Shown in pieces: positions 1 to 9,106 of a DNA stretch of 64,000 nt. The translations under genes were made by a program, and so were the position numbers. The notes under the pieces were generated by a model, which was not told where the DNA came from, did not search any database, and saw only the letters and a program-made list of their open reading frames with translations. Source of the DNA: PMG-095 sp037200885 (GTDB taxonomy: Bacteria; Myxococcota_A; Polyangia; Polyangiales; Polyangiaceae). Each line of letters opens with the position of its first letter. Within the stretch, counting starts at the first letter, position 1. The DNA lies in NCBI GenBank assembly GCA_037200885.1, contig JBBCIN010000003.1, forward strand, positions 1,116,001-1,180,000, read 5' to 3'.

Positions 1-635
1 AATTGTATTTCACCGCCCGCGCGAGCACCGATGTCGAAGTGGATGCCGCTCAAATCAGAAGCCGGCCCACCCGGTGCGGCGGGCGCAGTCTTGGAGCTGG
101 CGACGCCGAAGTTGAGCTCGGGGATCACTTGGAAGCTGAAATGCTTCGAGCCCGCGAGCGCCAAGGGCACGCCACCGTGCAGCATGAACACGGTGTAGCC
201 CTGCAGATCGGTGCTGGTGTCGCCGACCTTGGTCGAGCCACCGCTGAACAGCAAACCGACGCCCGCGTCGATACCGATCAGCGGGTCGAGCCAATAGCGC
301 ACGCCGATGATCGGCGCGTCCACGGTGGCGGGCGCGCCCGTGGGATTGATGTTGATCGTGCGCCGGCCCATGTATCCAATGCCGAAATGCCGAACCACGA
401 TCGCGTGGTCAGTGGCGTCGGCCGCTGGCTCCGGCGTGGCGCCAGGGAGGGTCATACCCGTCTGGGCGCGAGCCGGCGGCGTGGTCGCTGGGTCGTCGGG
501 CGCCACCACCGGCGTGGTCGTGGTGGTGGTCGTCGAAGTGGTTTGCACGGTGGCTTCCCCAGCCTCCGCGGCGCTGCCCGCCGTCAGTGCAGTACCGCCC
601 AGCAAGAGCCCGATCGCGAATTTGGCGCTGTTCAT
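1..635 (-). CDS. Outer-membrane beta-barrel-like exported protein, C-terminus beyond window
   Basis: Read on the minus strand from an ATG at 635 (a second in-frame ATG lies at 644) and still open at the window edge, giving about 211 residues. It begins with a clear signal peptide (MNSAKFAIGLLLGGTALTAG, cleavage probably after the following Ala-rich stretch), then a Thr/Pro-rich linker of about 40 residues. The rest has alternating hydrophobic and glycine-rich strands (for example IGVRYWLDPLIGIDAGVGLL), as in small outer-membrane beta-barrels. No named family could be fixed. It is divergent from tlyA, with about 85 bp between the starts. Function is unknown; a surface barrel is an inference from composition. 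Confidence 0.7.
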   Translation of the reverse strand, partial: MNSAKFAIGLLLGGTALTAGSAAEAGEATVQTTSTTTTTTTPVVAPDDPATTPPARAQTGMTLPGATPEPAADATDHAIVVRHFGIGYMGRRTININPTGAPATVDAPIIGVRYWLDPLIGIDAGVGLLFSGGSTKVGDTSTDLQGYTVFMLHGGVPLALAGSKHFSFQVIPELNFGVASSKTAPAAPGGPASDLSGIHFDIGARAGGEIQ

Positions 636-720
636 CGGCGGCATCGTGAATCGGATTGTTTCGCGCGTGCAACTACTAGGTAACGCGACGCGTCACGCCG
701 GCTGAGGCTACGGTGGGCGA

Positions 721-1458
721 GTGCCGGCCAAACGACGCATCGATCTCTTACTCGTGGAGCGCGAGCTCGCTCCCACGCGGGCCCAAGCGCAAGCGCTGAT
801 CCTCGCCGGCAAGGTGTTCACGGGCGATCGCCGAATCGACAAGGCCGGCACCGAGCTCGATCCGAACATCGAGCTCATCGTGCGCGAGCCCGAGCGCTTC
901 GTCTCTCGGGGTGGGCACAAGCTCGAAGGCGCCCTCGACGCACTCGCGTGCCAGGTCGAGGGCACGGTCTGTGCGGACGTGGGCGCGTCCACTGGAGGCT
1001 TTACCGATTGCCTGCTGCAACGCGGCGCGAGCAAGGTGTACGCGATCGACGTCGGTCATGGTCAGCTCGCGCACAAGCTCGCGATCGACCCGCGCGTGGT
1101 GGTCATGGATCGCGCGAACGCGCGCCACCTGACACCCGACGTGTTCGGCGATCGCCTCGACTTGGTGGTGGTCGATGCCTCGTTCATCAGCCTCGAGAAA
1201 TTGCTGCCCGCGATCACCAGTTGGATGACACCGGGCGCGCGCTTGCTCGCGATGATCAAGCCGCAATTCGAAGTCGGCCGCGACGAAGCGCGCAAAAGCC
1301 GCGGCGTGATCCGCGATCAGACCGTCCGCACCGCCGCCATCGAACACGTGCTCAACGCCATCCGCGAATCCGGCTTCGACGTGCAAGGCGGCGCCGATTC
1401 GGATGTTCCGGGGCCCAAGGGCAACGTGGAGTACTTCGTGCTCGCGACGAAGACTTAG
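721..1458 (+). CDS. tlyA: TlyA family rRNA 2'-O-methyltransferase / hemolysin A homologue
   Basis: A 245-residue protein starting at GTG 721. Residues 1-60 are an S4 RNA-binding domain (RRIDLLLVERELAPTRAQAQ). The rest is an FtsJ/RrmJ-type Rossmann methyltransferase with the SAM-binding motif ADVGASTGGFTD near residue 85 and the family block RGGHKLEGAL just before it. IKPQFEVGRDEARKSRGVIRD towards the C-terminus is characteristic of TlyA. Known members methylate a cytidine 2'-hydroxyl in 16S and/or 23S rRNA using SAM. Length is normal for the family. It converges on the metal efflux operon (126 bp gap, no clear terminator seen). Confidence 0.93.
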   Translation: MPAKRRIDLLLVERELAPTRAQAQALILAGKVFTGDRRIDKAGTELDPNIELIVREPERFVSRGGHKLEGALDALACQVEGTVCADVGASTGGFTDCLLQRGASKVYAIDVGHGQLAHKLAIDPRVVVMDRANARHLTPDVFGDRLDLVVVDASFISLEKLLPAITSWMTPGARLLAMIKPQFEVGRDEARKSRGVIRDQTVRTAAIEHVLNAIRESGFDVQGGADSDVPGPKGNVEYFVLATKT

Positions 1459-1584
1459 TCCGATTGGGACCTGCTCACCACAGCGCGACGCCGGCGCGTT
1501 CGAATGGGTCGGCACGCGGCCGCCGGTCACAATCGTCCGCAGGCGTCACCGCCGCACCGCCTGCAATTCCCACTCCGCTTTCGT

Positions 1585-4500
1585 TCATGCGTGGCTGGGC
1601 GAGCCAACCGAGCTCGCTTCTGCCGGCTCCGTGCTCTCGTCCTCCGCCTTCGCGACGTGGGGACGATAGCGGGCAAGCAGCACGCGCAGCACGCCGGGCA
1701 GCACGAACAGGGTCAAGAACGTGCTGATGGCCATGCCGATCACGACCGCGGTTGCGAGCGGCCTTTGCACTTCCGCGCCTGCGCTGCTGGCGGTTGCCAT
1801 GGGCAGGAACCCGAGCGCGGCGACCGTCGCGGTCGTGAGCACGGCGCGCAGAGTGTGCGCGCAGCCGTCCGTTACGGCTAGGTCAATGGGCACGCCTTGG
1901 TCGAGGCGCCCACGGACGTCGCTCGCCATGACCACGCCGTTCAATACGGCAATGCCGCCGAGCGCGATGAAGCCGACGGCTGCGGGCAAGCTGAACGACA
2001 TGCCCCGCAGGACCAAGCCGAGCATGCCGCCCGCGAGGGACAGCGGCACGAGCGCGAATACGGCCAGGCTCAAGCGGAAGTTCTGGAACATCCACAGCAG
2101 CATGGCGAAGATGAGCAGGATCACCACCGGGACGACGATGGCGAGGCGCGCCTGGGCGCGTTCGAAATTTTCGAATTGTCCGCCCCACTCGACGCGATAG
2201 CCGGTCGGCAAGCGGACGCTCTGCTTCACCGCGGCCTGCGCTTCGGACACCCATGAAACCAAGTCGCGACCGCGCAGGTTCACGTCCACGCGCACGGCGC
2301 GCATGCGATTCTCGCGACGGATCGCGGTCGGCCCTTCGCCTTCGGACAGAGTCACGACTTCGCGGAGCGGTACATTTTCGGCGTTGCGCGTGGTCACGAA
2401 CAAATCCCCGATGCCGTCGGCGCTGGGGCGCGCAGGCGGCTCCAGCACGCGGATCTCGAAGCGCCGTTCGTCTTCGTAGACGTGTCCGACGGGAACGCCC
2501 TCGCGCGCGGCGGCGAGCACCGCGAACGCGTCCTCGACGCGCACCCCGTAACGCGCAAGGCGTGCGCGATCGACCACGGCGCTGATCGTGGGCGCGCCCA
2601 GCACGCGTTCGACGCGCACGTCCCCCGTGCCAGAGATCTTGCGCACGCGTTGGCCAACGGCCTGCGCTAGGCGCATCAAACCCTCGAGATCGTCGCCGAA
2701 GATCTGGATCTGTACGTCGGCACGGGAGCCGCTGATCAGCTCGTTGGTGCGATCTTCGATCGGCTGCGATACCGAGACGAAAGTGCCAGGCACACGATTT
2801 TCGATGTTGGTCTTGAACCGCTCGGAAAGCCCGTCGAAATCGTGTGCCGTCTTCCACTCACCGAGTGGTCGTAAGCGCACGAACAAATCCGTGTTGTCGT
2901 TGCCCACTGGGTCGACCGCGACCTCCGCGCGACCGGTCATGCCGAGCGTGGTCACCACCTCCGGAAAGGAGTGCAGCACCTTTTCGGCTTCGAGATCGAG
3001 CTTGCGCGCTTCGTCGAGCGAGATGCTCGGAGCGCGGCGAATGGTGACGACTGCGTCGCCCTCGAAGATGCGCGGCACGAACTCGGCGCCCTGCCGCCCG
3101 AACAGCCACGCCGACACCCAGAAGACGCCGATGGAGGCGGCCAGCAAGAGCAATCGGTAACGCACGATGCCGCCGAGCATGCCGCGGTAGGCCGCCGCCA
3201 CGCGCTCGAGCCAAGCCGGACCGTGGCCTTTGGCAGGGGGCACCATCGCCACCAGGACGGCGGGAAAAAACAGCACCGCGTACAAGAGCGCGCCGAACAG
3301 CGCGCAGGCCATGGTGATCGCCATTGGCCGGAACATCTTGCCCTCCACGCCTTCGAGCGCGAGGAGCGGAATGTAGACGAGCATGATGATCGCAACGGCG
3401 AACGCGACCGGTCGCGCCACCTCACCGGCGATCTCGGAGTAAGCGCGCGCGCGCACCGCGCCGATCAAGCGACGCCCAGCCGTGGCCGCGATCACCGCTT
3501 CCAAGATCACGATCGGGCCGTCGACCAAGAAGCCGAAGTCGATCGCGCCGAGCGACATCAGATCGCCCGTGACGTGAAACAGGTGCATCCCGAGCAGGGC
3601 GACGCTCATTGCGCAGGGAATGCCGAGCACGACCGCTAGTGCGCCGCGCCAGCTGCCCAAAAACACGATCAAAACCACGGTCACGATGGCGACGCCTTCG
3701 GCCAGGTTCTTCATCACCGTCGCCAACGTGCGCCCGACGAAGTCGCTGCGATCGTAGATGACTTCGATCTTAACGCCCGGGGGTAGCGTGGGCTGGATTT
3801 CGTGGACGCGCTGAGCGACGGCGGTGACGACATTTCGGCTATTTTCACCGAGCAGCATCATCACCACGCCGGTCACCGCCTCGCCCTTGCCGTTGTGGGT
3901 GATCACTCCTTGGCGCAGGGCCGGCCCCACCTTCACCTCGGCGATGTGATGGATCAACACCGCGGGGCTGCCGCTATTGGAGCGCACCATCACGTTGCCG
4001 ATCTCGTCGGGGCTCGAGAGCATGCCCTGACCGCGCACCGTGAACGACTCCTCGCGGCGGTCGATGTAGCCGCCGCCCGCGTTCAGGTTCGCAGCGCGCA
4101 GCGCGTCCACCACGTCGCCGAGCGAGAGGCCCTGCGCTTTCAAGCGGGCGCGGTCGGCCACGACTTGAAACTGCTTCAACTCGCCGCCCATCGTGTTCAC
4201 TTCCACGACGCCGGGCACGTTGCGCAGCTTCGGGACGATCTCCCAGTCGAGCAGGGTGCGGAGCTGCATCGCGGAGTGATGCTCGCTCCGCACCACGAAC
4301 TGGAAAATCTCGCCTAAACCGGACGAAACTGGCGCAAGTTCGGGCGCCGAGGCCACCGCGGGTAGCTCCACGCCGCGCAAACGCTCGAGCACCAACTGGC
4401 GCGCGAACCAGATGTCCATCGTTTCACGAAAAATCACGGTCACTGCGGACAAGCCCGAGCGCGAAACGCTGCGCTGACCAATCGCGCCGGGCACGCCGTT

Positions 4501-4719
4501 GAGCGCGTTCTCGAGCGGCATCGTCACCGTGCGCTCGATCTCGACGGGGGAAAGCCCCGAGGCCGAAGTGAGCACCGAGACCTGCACCGTAGACACGTCC
4601 GGCAAAGCGTCGATGGGCAACGTACGCGCTGCCCACGCGCCCACCACGAGCAAGAGCACGAGCGCGGCAATCACCGCGCCTCGCGCCTGAATCGACGCCG
4701 CTACCAAATACTTCAACAT
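1585..4719 (-). CDS. czcA: CzcA/CusA-type heavy-metal RND efflux pump, first copy
   Basis: A 1044-residue inner-membrane RND transporter and last gene of a three-gene efflux operon. The start MLKYLVAASIQARGAVIAAL gives the first membrane helix, followed by the HME-RND signature LPIDALPDVSTVQVSVLTSA. Two large periplasmic loops and the second helix cluster near residues 860-1010 are present, so it is full length. The fourth-helix motif around residues 392-410 reads AIDFGFLVDGPIVILEA. The acidic residues needed for proton transfer are kept, but the usual VEN end of the motif (seen in the second copy at 39-42 kb) is replaced. It exports divalent or monovalent metal ions with the MFP and TolC partners upstream; the metal cannot be read from sequence. 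Spacing to the MFP gene is 15 bp. Confidence 0.92.
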   Translation of the reverse strand: MLKYLVAASIQARGAVIAALVLLLVVGAWAARTLPIDALPDVSTVQVSVLTSASGLSPVEIERTVTMPLENALNGVPGAIGQRSVSRSGLSAVTVIFRETMDIWFARQLVLERLRGVELPAVASAPELAPVSSGLGEIFQFVVRSEHHSAMQLRTLLDWEIVPKLRNVPGVVEVNTMGGELKQFQVVADRARLKAQGLSLGDVVDALRAANLNAGGGYIDRREESFTVRGQGMLSSPDEIGNVMVRSNSGSPAVLIHHIAEVKVGPALRQGVITHNGKGEAVTGVVMMLLGENSRNVVTAVAQRVHEIQPTLPPGVKIEVIYDRSDFVGRTLATVMKNLAEGVAIVTVVLIVFLGSWRGALAVVLGIPCAMSVALLGMHLFHVTGDLMSLGAIDFGFLVDGPIVILEAVIAATAGRRLIGAVRARAYSEIAGEVARPVAFAVAIIMLVYIPLLALEGVEGKMFRPMAITMACALFGALLYAVLFFPAVLVAMVPPAKGHGPAWLERVAAAYRGMLGGIVRYRLLLLAASIGVFWVSAWLFGRQGAEFVPRIFEGDAVVTIRRAPSISLDEARKLDLEAEKVLHSFPEVVTTLGMTGRAEVAVDPVGNDNTDLFVRLRPLGEWKTAHDFDGLSERFKTNIENRVPGTFVSVSQPIEDRTNELISGSRADVQIQIFGDDLEGLMRLAQAVGQRVRKISGTGDVRVERVLGAPTISAVVDRARLARYGVRVEDAFAVLAAAREGVPVGHVYEDERRFEIRVLEPPARPSADGIGDLFVTTRNAENVPLREVVTLSEGEGPTAIRRENRMRAVRVDVNLRGRDLVSWVSEAQAAVKQSVRLPTGYRVEWGGQFENFERAQARLAIVVPVVILLIFAMLLWMFQNFRLSLAVFALVPLSLAGGMLGLVLRGMSFSLPAAVGFIALGGIAVLNGVVMASDVRGRLDQGVPIDLAVTDGCAHTLRAVLTTATVAALGFLPMATASSAGAEVQRPLATAVVIGMAISTFLTLFVLPGVLRVLLARYRPHVAKAEDESTEPAEASSVGSPSHA

Positions 4720-4734
4720 GTGGGTACTCGGGGC

Positions 4735-5976
4735 TCAGCGAAAAAGTTCGCTCTTTAGCGCAAACACGCCTTCACTCACCACTTCGTCGCCGGGGTTCAC
4801 ACCGCTGGTCGCTTCGGTGTCTTGTCCATTGCTGACCCCCAGCTCCACTTTGACCACTCGCACCGCGTTTTCGCCGCTCCTCACGAACACGGTCGGCTTG
4901 CCGTCGACGTAGGTGATCGCGCTCGAGGGCAAGAGGGTGCTCTGCTGCTCCCCGCCGCTCGCCGCGTGGATCTTTGCGTTCACGGCCTGGCCGGCGCGCA
5001 AGCGACGATCGTGATTGTCTACTTCGACGCGGATCGGCGCGCTGCGCGTCTCCGAATCGATGATCGCTCCCACGCGGGCCACGCGCCCCTCGAAGACATC
5101 GTTGGGGGACGCCAGCGAGCTCAATTCAACGCGATCACCCACGCGGATCTTGGACAAATTGCGCTCGAATACGTCGAGCGCGACCCACAAGTGATCGATG
5201 TCCGCGACGCGAAAGGCGACCAGCTGTCCCTCCACCGATTGACCCGCGGAGATGTTGCGCTCCACGATCGTTCCCTTCAGCGGAGAACGCAGCTCATGTG
5301 AGCCGAGACGGCTGGGGCGACTGCCGACGCCTCCCGAGAGCGCCTCTACCTTCTGTCTGGCCGCCCCCAGCATCAGTTGGTAGCGCTCCGCTTCCACGCC
5401 CGCCACCTCTGCTTCGCGTTTGGTGGTCAGGTTCTTCTGCGAGAGCGTCGTTTCGCGCTCCAGATTCACGTCCGCGGCGCGCTTCTCGGCCTCCAGCATG
5501 CTGACCGCCGCTTGTGCCTCGCCGAGCTCGGCACTCTCGATCACAGCAAGCACGGTGCCAGAATCGACGCTGTCGCCCTCGAACTTCGTGACCCGGCTGA
5601 CCAGGCCCTTCAGGCGCGTGCCCACCGCCGCCACGTGCTCGGGATTGAAGTCGACCGTGCCGACCGCGGTCACCACCGGCACCAGCAACGAGCGTGACAC
5701 CGGCGCGAACTTGAGCTTGGCTCGCTCGACGAAGCTCTTCGAAAACGCGATGCTCTCGCCGTCGACGCGCGGCGTGTCCGCTGCCTCGAGCGGCGCGCTC
5801 TCCTCGCTCGAGCCCGAGCCGCGGGCGGCCCAAACAGCGCCGAAAACCCCCAGCGCAACCGCGACCGCGACCGCGAAGAATAGCCGTTTTCGCGTGAAAA
5901 ACGGCGCGGCACCGGGCGAGGCGGCCGACGGCGCCGACACCGGAGGAGGGGTCGGATTGGATGCACCGGAGCTCAT
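4735..5976 (-). CDS. czcB: Periplasmic adaptor (membrane fusion protein) of metal RND pump, CzcB-like
   Basis: A 413-residue HlyD/RND-MFP family adaptor. One N-terminal membrane anchor (residues about 28-50, FFAVAVAVALGVFGAVWAAR) follows a Pro/Ala-rich cytoplasmic tail. Then come the lipoyl half-motif (GTRLKGLVSRVTKFEGDSVD), a helical hairpin rich in Glu/Ala/Lys, the second lipoyl half (LRSPLKGTIVERNISAGQSV) and C-terminal beta-barrel and membrane-proximal domains. It bridges the RND pump and the TolC-type channel. The start ATG overlaps the stop of the upstream TolC gene by 4 bp, indicating translational coupling. No His-rich metal-binding tail was seen. Confidence 0.9.
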   Translation of the reverse strand: MSSGASNPTPPPVSAPSAASPGAAPFFTRKRLFFAVAVAVALGVFGAVWAARGSGSSEESAPLEAADTPRVDGESIAFSKSFVERAKLKFAPVSRSLLVPVVTAVGTVDFNPEHVAAVGTRLKGLVSRVTKFEGDSVDSGTVLAVIESAELGEAQAAVSMLEAEKRAADVNLERETTLSQKNLTTKREAEVAGVEAERYQLMLGAARQKVEALSGGVGSRPSRLGSHELRSPLKGTIVERNISAGQSVEGQLVAFRVADIDHLWVALDVFERNLSKIRVGDRVELSSLASPNDVFEGRVARVGAIIDSETRSAPIRVEVDNHDRRLRAGQAVNAKIHAASGGEQQSTLLPSSAITYVDGKPTVFVRSGENAVRVVKVELGVSNGQDTEATSGVNPGDEVVSEGVFALKSELFR

Positions 5977-7247
5977 GGCAATTCCCCCGTGATCTCGACC
6001 AGGTCGCCCAATAGTAGCCAGCTCTTGTCGAGGATCTCCAAGCGGCGCAGCGCGAGCGCCGAGAAATCACGTCGGCTCACCAGCACGGACAAGAGGTCGC
6101 CCTTGCCCGCGCGGTACGTTTCGTTGGCAGCAGCCACGGCGCGCTCGGCCGCGGGTAAGGCCGCGTTGGTCACGATCTCGAACGCTCGTCCGAGCTCGCT
6201 GAGCTCGCTCGTGAGCAGTGCGGCTCGGCGCGCAAACAGCTCACGCCGCAAACTCAGTTCATCGAGGGCGCGCGTTCGTTCGGCGTCAGCGCGGGCTCGC
6301 TCGCCCTGGTTCGCGCGAAAGGTGGGGAACGCATAGGCCAGGCCTCCGCCGAAACGCGTTTCGCCGTAATCGCCGCGGCCGGCCAAGAGCCCCACGCTGA
6401 GCGGGTTCCAACCTTCGCTCTCGATGCGGTCGCGCGCCGCTGCGTAGTACTTTGCCTGCGCGGAGAGCACGCGAAACTGCGGCGAATGCTCGACCGCGGG
6501 CGGCGCGCGCAGCGGCCCGGAAAAGCCCGGCGGGAGCGCCTCGGCGACGCCTTCGGAGCTGATGTTGCGACCGGTGAGCTCGAACAGATCGCCCACCGCG
6601 CGCAACAGCTCGCTTCTGGTTTCGCTCAACGCCATTTGATGACGCGCAGCGTCCACGGCGGAGAGCGCCGCATCGTGCTCGGTGGCATCCCCGATCGCCA
6701 TGCGTTCGGCGAAGTAACGAGCCTCCGACTGCGCGTTGGTCGCAAGCTCACTCAGCACGCGAAAGCGGCTGGCCCCGACCACCAGCGCCCCATACGCCCG
6801 CACGGCGCGACCGCTGGCCGCAGCGCGCGCTTGCTCGAGCATGGCGGCGTGCAACTCGACGAAGTCATCTGCTTCGCGACCGCGACGCGACTTTTGACCC
6901 GCAACTTCGACGGGTAACCACAGCTCGGCCTCGATGTTGACGTCTTTCACCACGTCCTGCGTGGCGCCTTGCATCTTCACTTCGAGTAGCGGATTGCCGA
7001 GCGGCGCTAGTCGAGCGCCCGCGTAACTCGAACGGCTGGCAGTGAGCGCCGAGCGTCCCAGAATTACCTCCGGCGCTCGCTCGCGAGCCAGCGCCACGAG
7101 TTCACGCAGCGCGGGACTCGATACCGCTGCGGGCGGCTCGGCCGACTGCGCGTGGGCCGATCTCGAGTTGAGGATTAGAGTGCTAGCTAGGACGACGAAG
7201 AGTATTCTCAACGGGCGCGCCGGGAGCATACAGACGACCACTAGCAC
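5973..7247 (-). CDS. czcC: TolC-family outer-membrane channel of metal efflux system, CzcC-like
   Basis: A 424-residue outer-membrane efflux protein, first gene of the operon. The hydrophobic start (LRILFVVLASTLILNSRSAHA) is a signal peptide. The mature part has the two OEP repeats of long amphipathic helices rich in Ala, Glu and Arg (EQARAAASGRAVRAYGALVV and the later AAANETYRAGKGDLLSVLVS), the second being the typical CzcC-like motif. The likely start may be a few residues inside the given one, since another Met lies at residue 7. It forms the outer-membrane exit duct with the next two genes (4-bp overlap with the adaptor gene). Confidence 0.88.
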   Translation of the reverse strand: MLVVVCMLPARPLRILFVVLASTLILNSRSAHAQSAEPPAAVSSPALRELVALARERAPEVILGRSALTASRSSYAGARLAPLGNPLLEVKMQGATQDVVKDVNIEAELWLPVEVAGQKSRRGREADDFVELHAAMLEQARAAASGRAVRAYGALVVGASRFRVLSELATNAQSEARYFAERMAIGDATEHDAALSAVDAARHQMALSETRSELLRAVGDLFELTGRNISSEGVAEALPPGFSGPLRAPPAVEHSPQFRVLSAQAKYYAAARDRIESEGWNPLSVGLLAGRGDYGETRFGGGLAYAFPTFRANQGERARADAERTRALDELSLRRELFARRAALLTSELSELGRAFEIVTNAALPAAERAVAAANETYRAGKGDLLSVLVSRRDFSALALRRLEILDKSWLLLGDLVEITGELP

Positions 7248-7278
7248 CTACCCGGTCGCTTTTGGGGTCGAAGATAGC

Positions 7279-7418
7279 GCATTGTGGGGACGGCTCACCC
7301 GGCGTCACGCAGAAGCCTGCTCCACAAACCATCGAGTTGGTGCACGCGCAGCAAATCCGCGCTGCTTTGACACTCGCTGCGGCAAACCGCGTTCACGCAC
7401 CCTTTGCCCGCGCTGCAA
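7279..7418 (-). pseudogene. Duplicated, frameshifted fragment of the Cys-rich lipoprotein gene 3' part
   Basis: Bases 7279-7418 repeat bases 8108-8246 (the 3' part of the downstream Cys-rich lipoprotein gene) in the same orientation, with only about a dozen mismatches over 140 bp. The copy has one extra A (AAA instead of AA near 7354), which puts the Cys-module reading frame out of phase after CRSECQSSAD. Similarity stops sharply on both sides. It is therefore a dead partial duplicate rather than a gene. It is followed on the high-coordinate side by a copy of the dispersed repeat. Confidence 0.75.
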
Positions 7419-7437
7419 GTAACCTGAGCAGGCAAGG

Positions 7438-7493
7438 TCTTTTGTTGATGGTCACGAGTCACGTCGCAGCCGTCACAACCTTCGGCGTCGCAG
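7438..7493 (+). repeat. Dispersed intergenic repeat, left end only
   Basis: Contains TTGTTGATGGTCAC, then GTCGC and ACCTTCGGCGTCG. The same order of blocks is found at 9521, 15535 and 51717. The matching right end (GGTGCGTTGC-GGATCG-GATCGCCCC type) is absent here, so this copy looks truncated. Function unknown. Confidence 0.6.
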
Positions 7494-7574
7494 ACGGGAT
7501 CCCTAGGACTACAGACTCGAGCTTGAACAACTCACGCACCAGGCACCAGAGCTGGCCTGACCCCAATCGGAATT

Positions 7575-7993
7575 ATGGGCAAAACTCGAGCAGTTTCTAC
7601 CGACGGTCGAGCGCCTCAAACCGAGCTATGCTTTGGACGACCTGTGGCACTCGAAGTCTTGATCCAATCAATCCTAAATGGCCGCTTCCTCGAAGCGCGT
7701 CAGTGGGTGGCTGACGCCCGTAGGGCGGGGGTTCGCTTCGACCAATTTCTGAAGCCTGCGTTTGGTGGCCCAGTTGAGCTGGCGCTCGCAGCCGGCGTGA
7801 CAGAGCTACTCGCGGAAAAAGAGCACCGGTCCCCCCCGGCTGGACTCGAGAGGTAGGTCAGCTCGCTGAACCGTTCTACGTGGGTAAGCTTGCGAAAATG
7901 CCGCGTAGCGCAGAAGAAGCGCGCCGCAATGGCCCTGAGCCGCTGCGGCGCCGCAACGTGTTCGCGTCGCCGAACTTTCTATCGATTGTTTGA
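7575..7993 (+). pseudogene. Unrecognised gene broken by a one-base shift in a run of seven Cs
   Basis: Two reading frames join into one protein-like sequence of about 139 residues. The first part starts at ATG 7575 and contains ALEVLIQSILNGRFLEARQW and VELALAAGVTELLAEKEHR. At the C7 run 7831-7837 the frame must change by one base, after which the sequence continues GWTREVGQLAEPFYVGKLA and PEPLRRRNVFASPNFLSIV to a TGA at 7991-7993. Eight (or five) Cs would restore one frame. Both halves have normal coding composition. I do not recognise a named family. It is either a decayed gene or a homopolymer sequencing error. Confidence 0.5.
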
Positions 7994-8044
7994 AGTCGCG
8001 GGCTCGCGCGCCGAACCAATGCCGGCGCGCGAGGCAGCGATACT

Positions 8045-9106
8045 TCAGGGCGCGACGCAGGTCGCGTCGATGCAATTGGCCCCGCTTCCACACGAGCTCG
8101 CTAGCTCGCATTGTGGGGAGGCCTCACCCGGCGTCACGCAGAAGCCTGCTTCACATACCGTGGAGTTGGTGCACGTGCAGCAATCCGCGCTGCTTTGACA
8201 TTCGCTGCGGCAAACCGCGTTCACGCACACTTTGCCTGCGCTGCAATCAACGTTGGCCGTGCAACCGGGCTTAGCCCCGTGGTCGGCCTGACAAGTGCCA
8301 TTCATGCAGCTATCGTGCGGACCGCACTGAGCCGAGCTGCTGCAGCCAGCCAGGCAGCGGCCATTCAGGCAAATCGAGCCGGATGCGGCGCAATCAGCGT
8401 TGTAAACGCATTGACCGCCCGACGCTTGATTGGGCTGGCAGAAGCCATCCACGCATCGATCCGCCGTGCCGCAGTCAGCCGCGACGGTGCACGCCGGCTG
8501 ACACGAGCCATCGAAGCAGCGGCCGGTCGAGCCGCACTCACTACTGAACTGACACTTGGTCGGCTGCGCGATCGGTTTACAGACGCCAGACAAACAACAA
8601 TCGCCGTCATCACACTGCGCGTTGCTGCTGCACGACATCGTGGCAGGCGATCCGCTCGAGCCGCCCGTTGAGTGTCCGCCAACGCCGGTCGAGCCGCCCG
8701 AGCTACTGGCCGCGTGTCCCGCGCTGCCCGCGCCACCGTGCGAGGTCGAACCGCCGCTCGTGCCACCCGTCTCTGGCTCGTCAGCAGCGCCCGAGGCGCC
8801 TGATTCATTCGAACCGCTCGAACCGCCCGAACCACCCGAACCGTGCCCCTTTCCGGGCCCACCGGCGGTTGCGGATTTGCCGCCGCCTCCGCATGTCCCG
8901 TCGCTCGAGCCGTGGTCGTTATCGTTGTCGGCGACGCACTCGCCGTCGCGCGTGCAGTAGCTATGCAGCGGACAATCATAGTCAGAAAAGCAACCGGGGT
9001 CGTAATCCGAAGGGTGCCAATGACGCCGGCCATCACGCATGTCGAGACAGGCGGATAGCGCGAAAGGAAGCGATAACCCGAAGAAGACCGCCGCATAGCG
9101 AGGCAT
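8045..9106 (-). CDS. Cys-rich secreted lipoprotein with repeated Cys modules
   Basis: A 353-residue surface protein of a type common in myxobacteria. It starts at ATG 9106 behind a strong ribosome site (AAAGGAGT about 5 bp upstream). The signal ends in a lipobox (LPFALSAC), predicting lipid attachment at Cys19 or nearby. A short Cys/Asp segment (CPLHSYCTRDGECV) precedes a Gly/Ser-rich linker (residues about 75-155). The C-terminal 200 residues hold about eight similar modules with Cys spacing like CQFSSECGSTGRCFDGSCQ. These resemble the DKK/EB-like Cys repeats of secreted myxobacterial proteins. Disulfide-stabilised extracellular binding or structural role is inferred. Part of its 3' end is duplicated at 7279-7418. 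Confidence 0.8.
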   Translation of the reverse strand: MPRYAAVFFGLSLPFALSACLDMRDGRRHWHPSDYDPGCFSDYDCPLHSYCTRDGECVADNDNDHGSSDGTCGGGGKSATAGGPGKGHGSGGSGGSSGSNESGASGAADEPETGGTSGGSTSHGGAGSAGHAASSSGGSTGVGGHSTGGSSGSPATMSCSSNAQCDDGDCCLSGVCKPIAQPTKCQFSSECGSTGRCFDGSCQPACTVAADCGTADRCVDGFCQPNQASGGQCVYNADCAASGSICLNGRCLAGCSSSAQCGPHDSCMNGTCQADHGAKPGCTANVDCSAGKVCVNAVCRSECQSSADCCTCTNSTVCEAGFCVTPGEASPQCELASSCGSGANCIDATCVAP

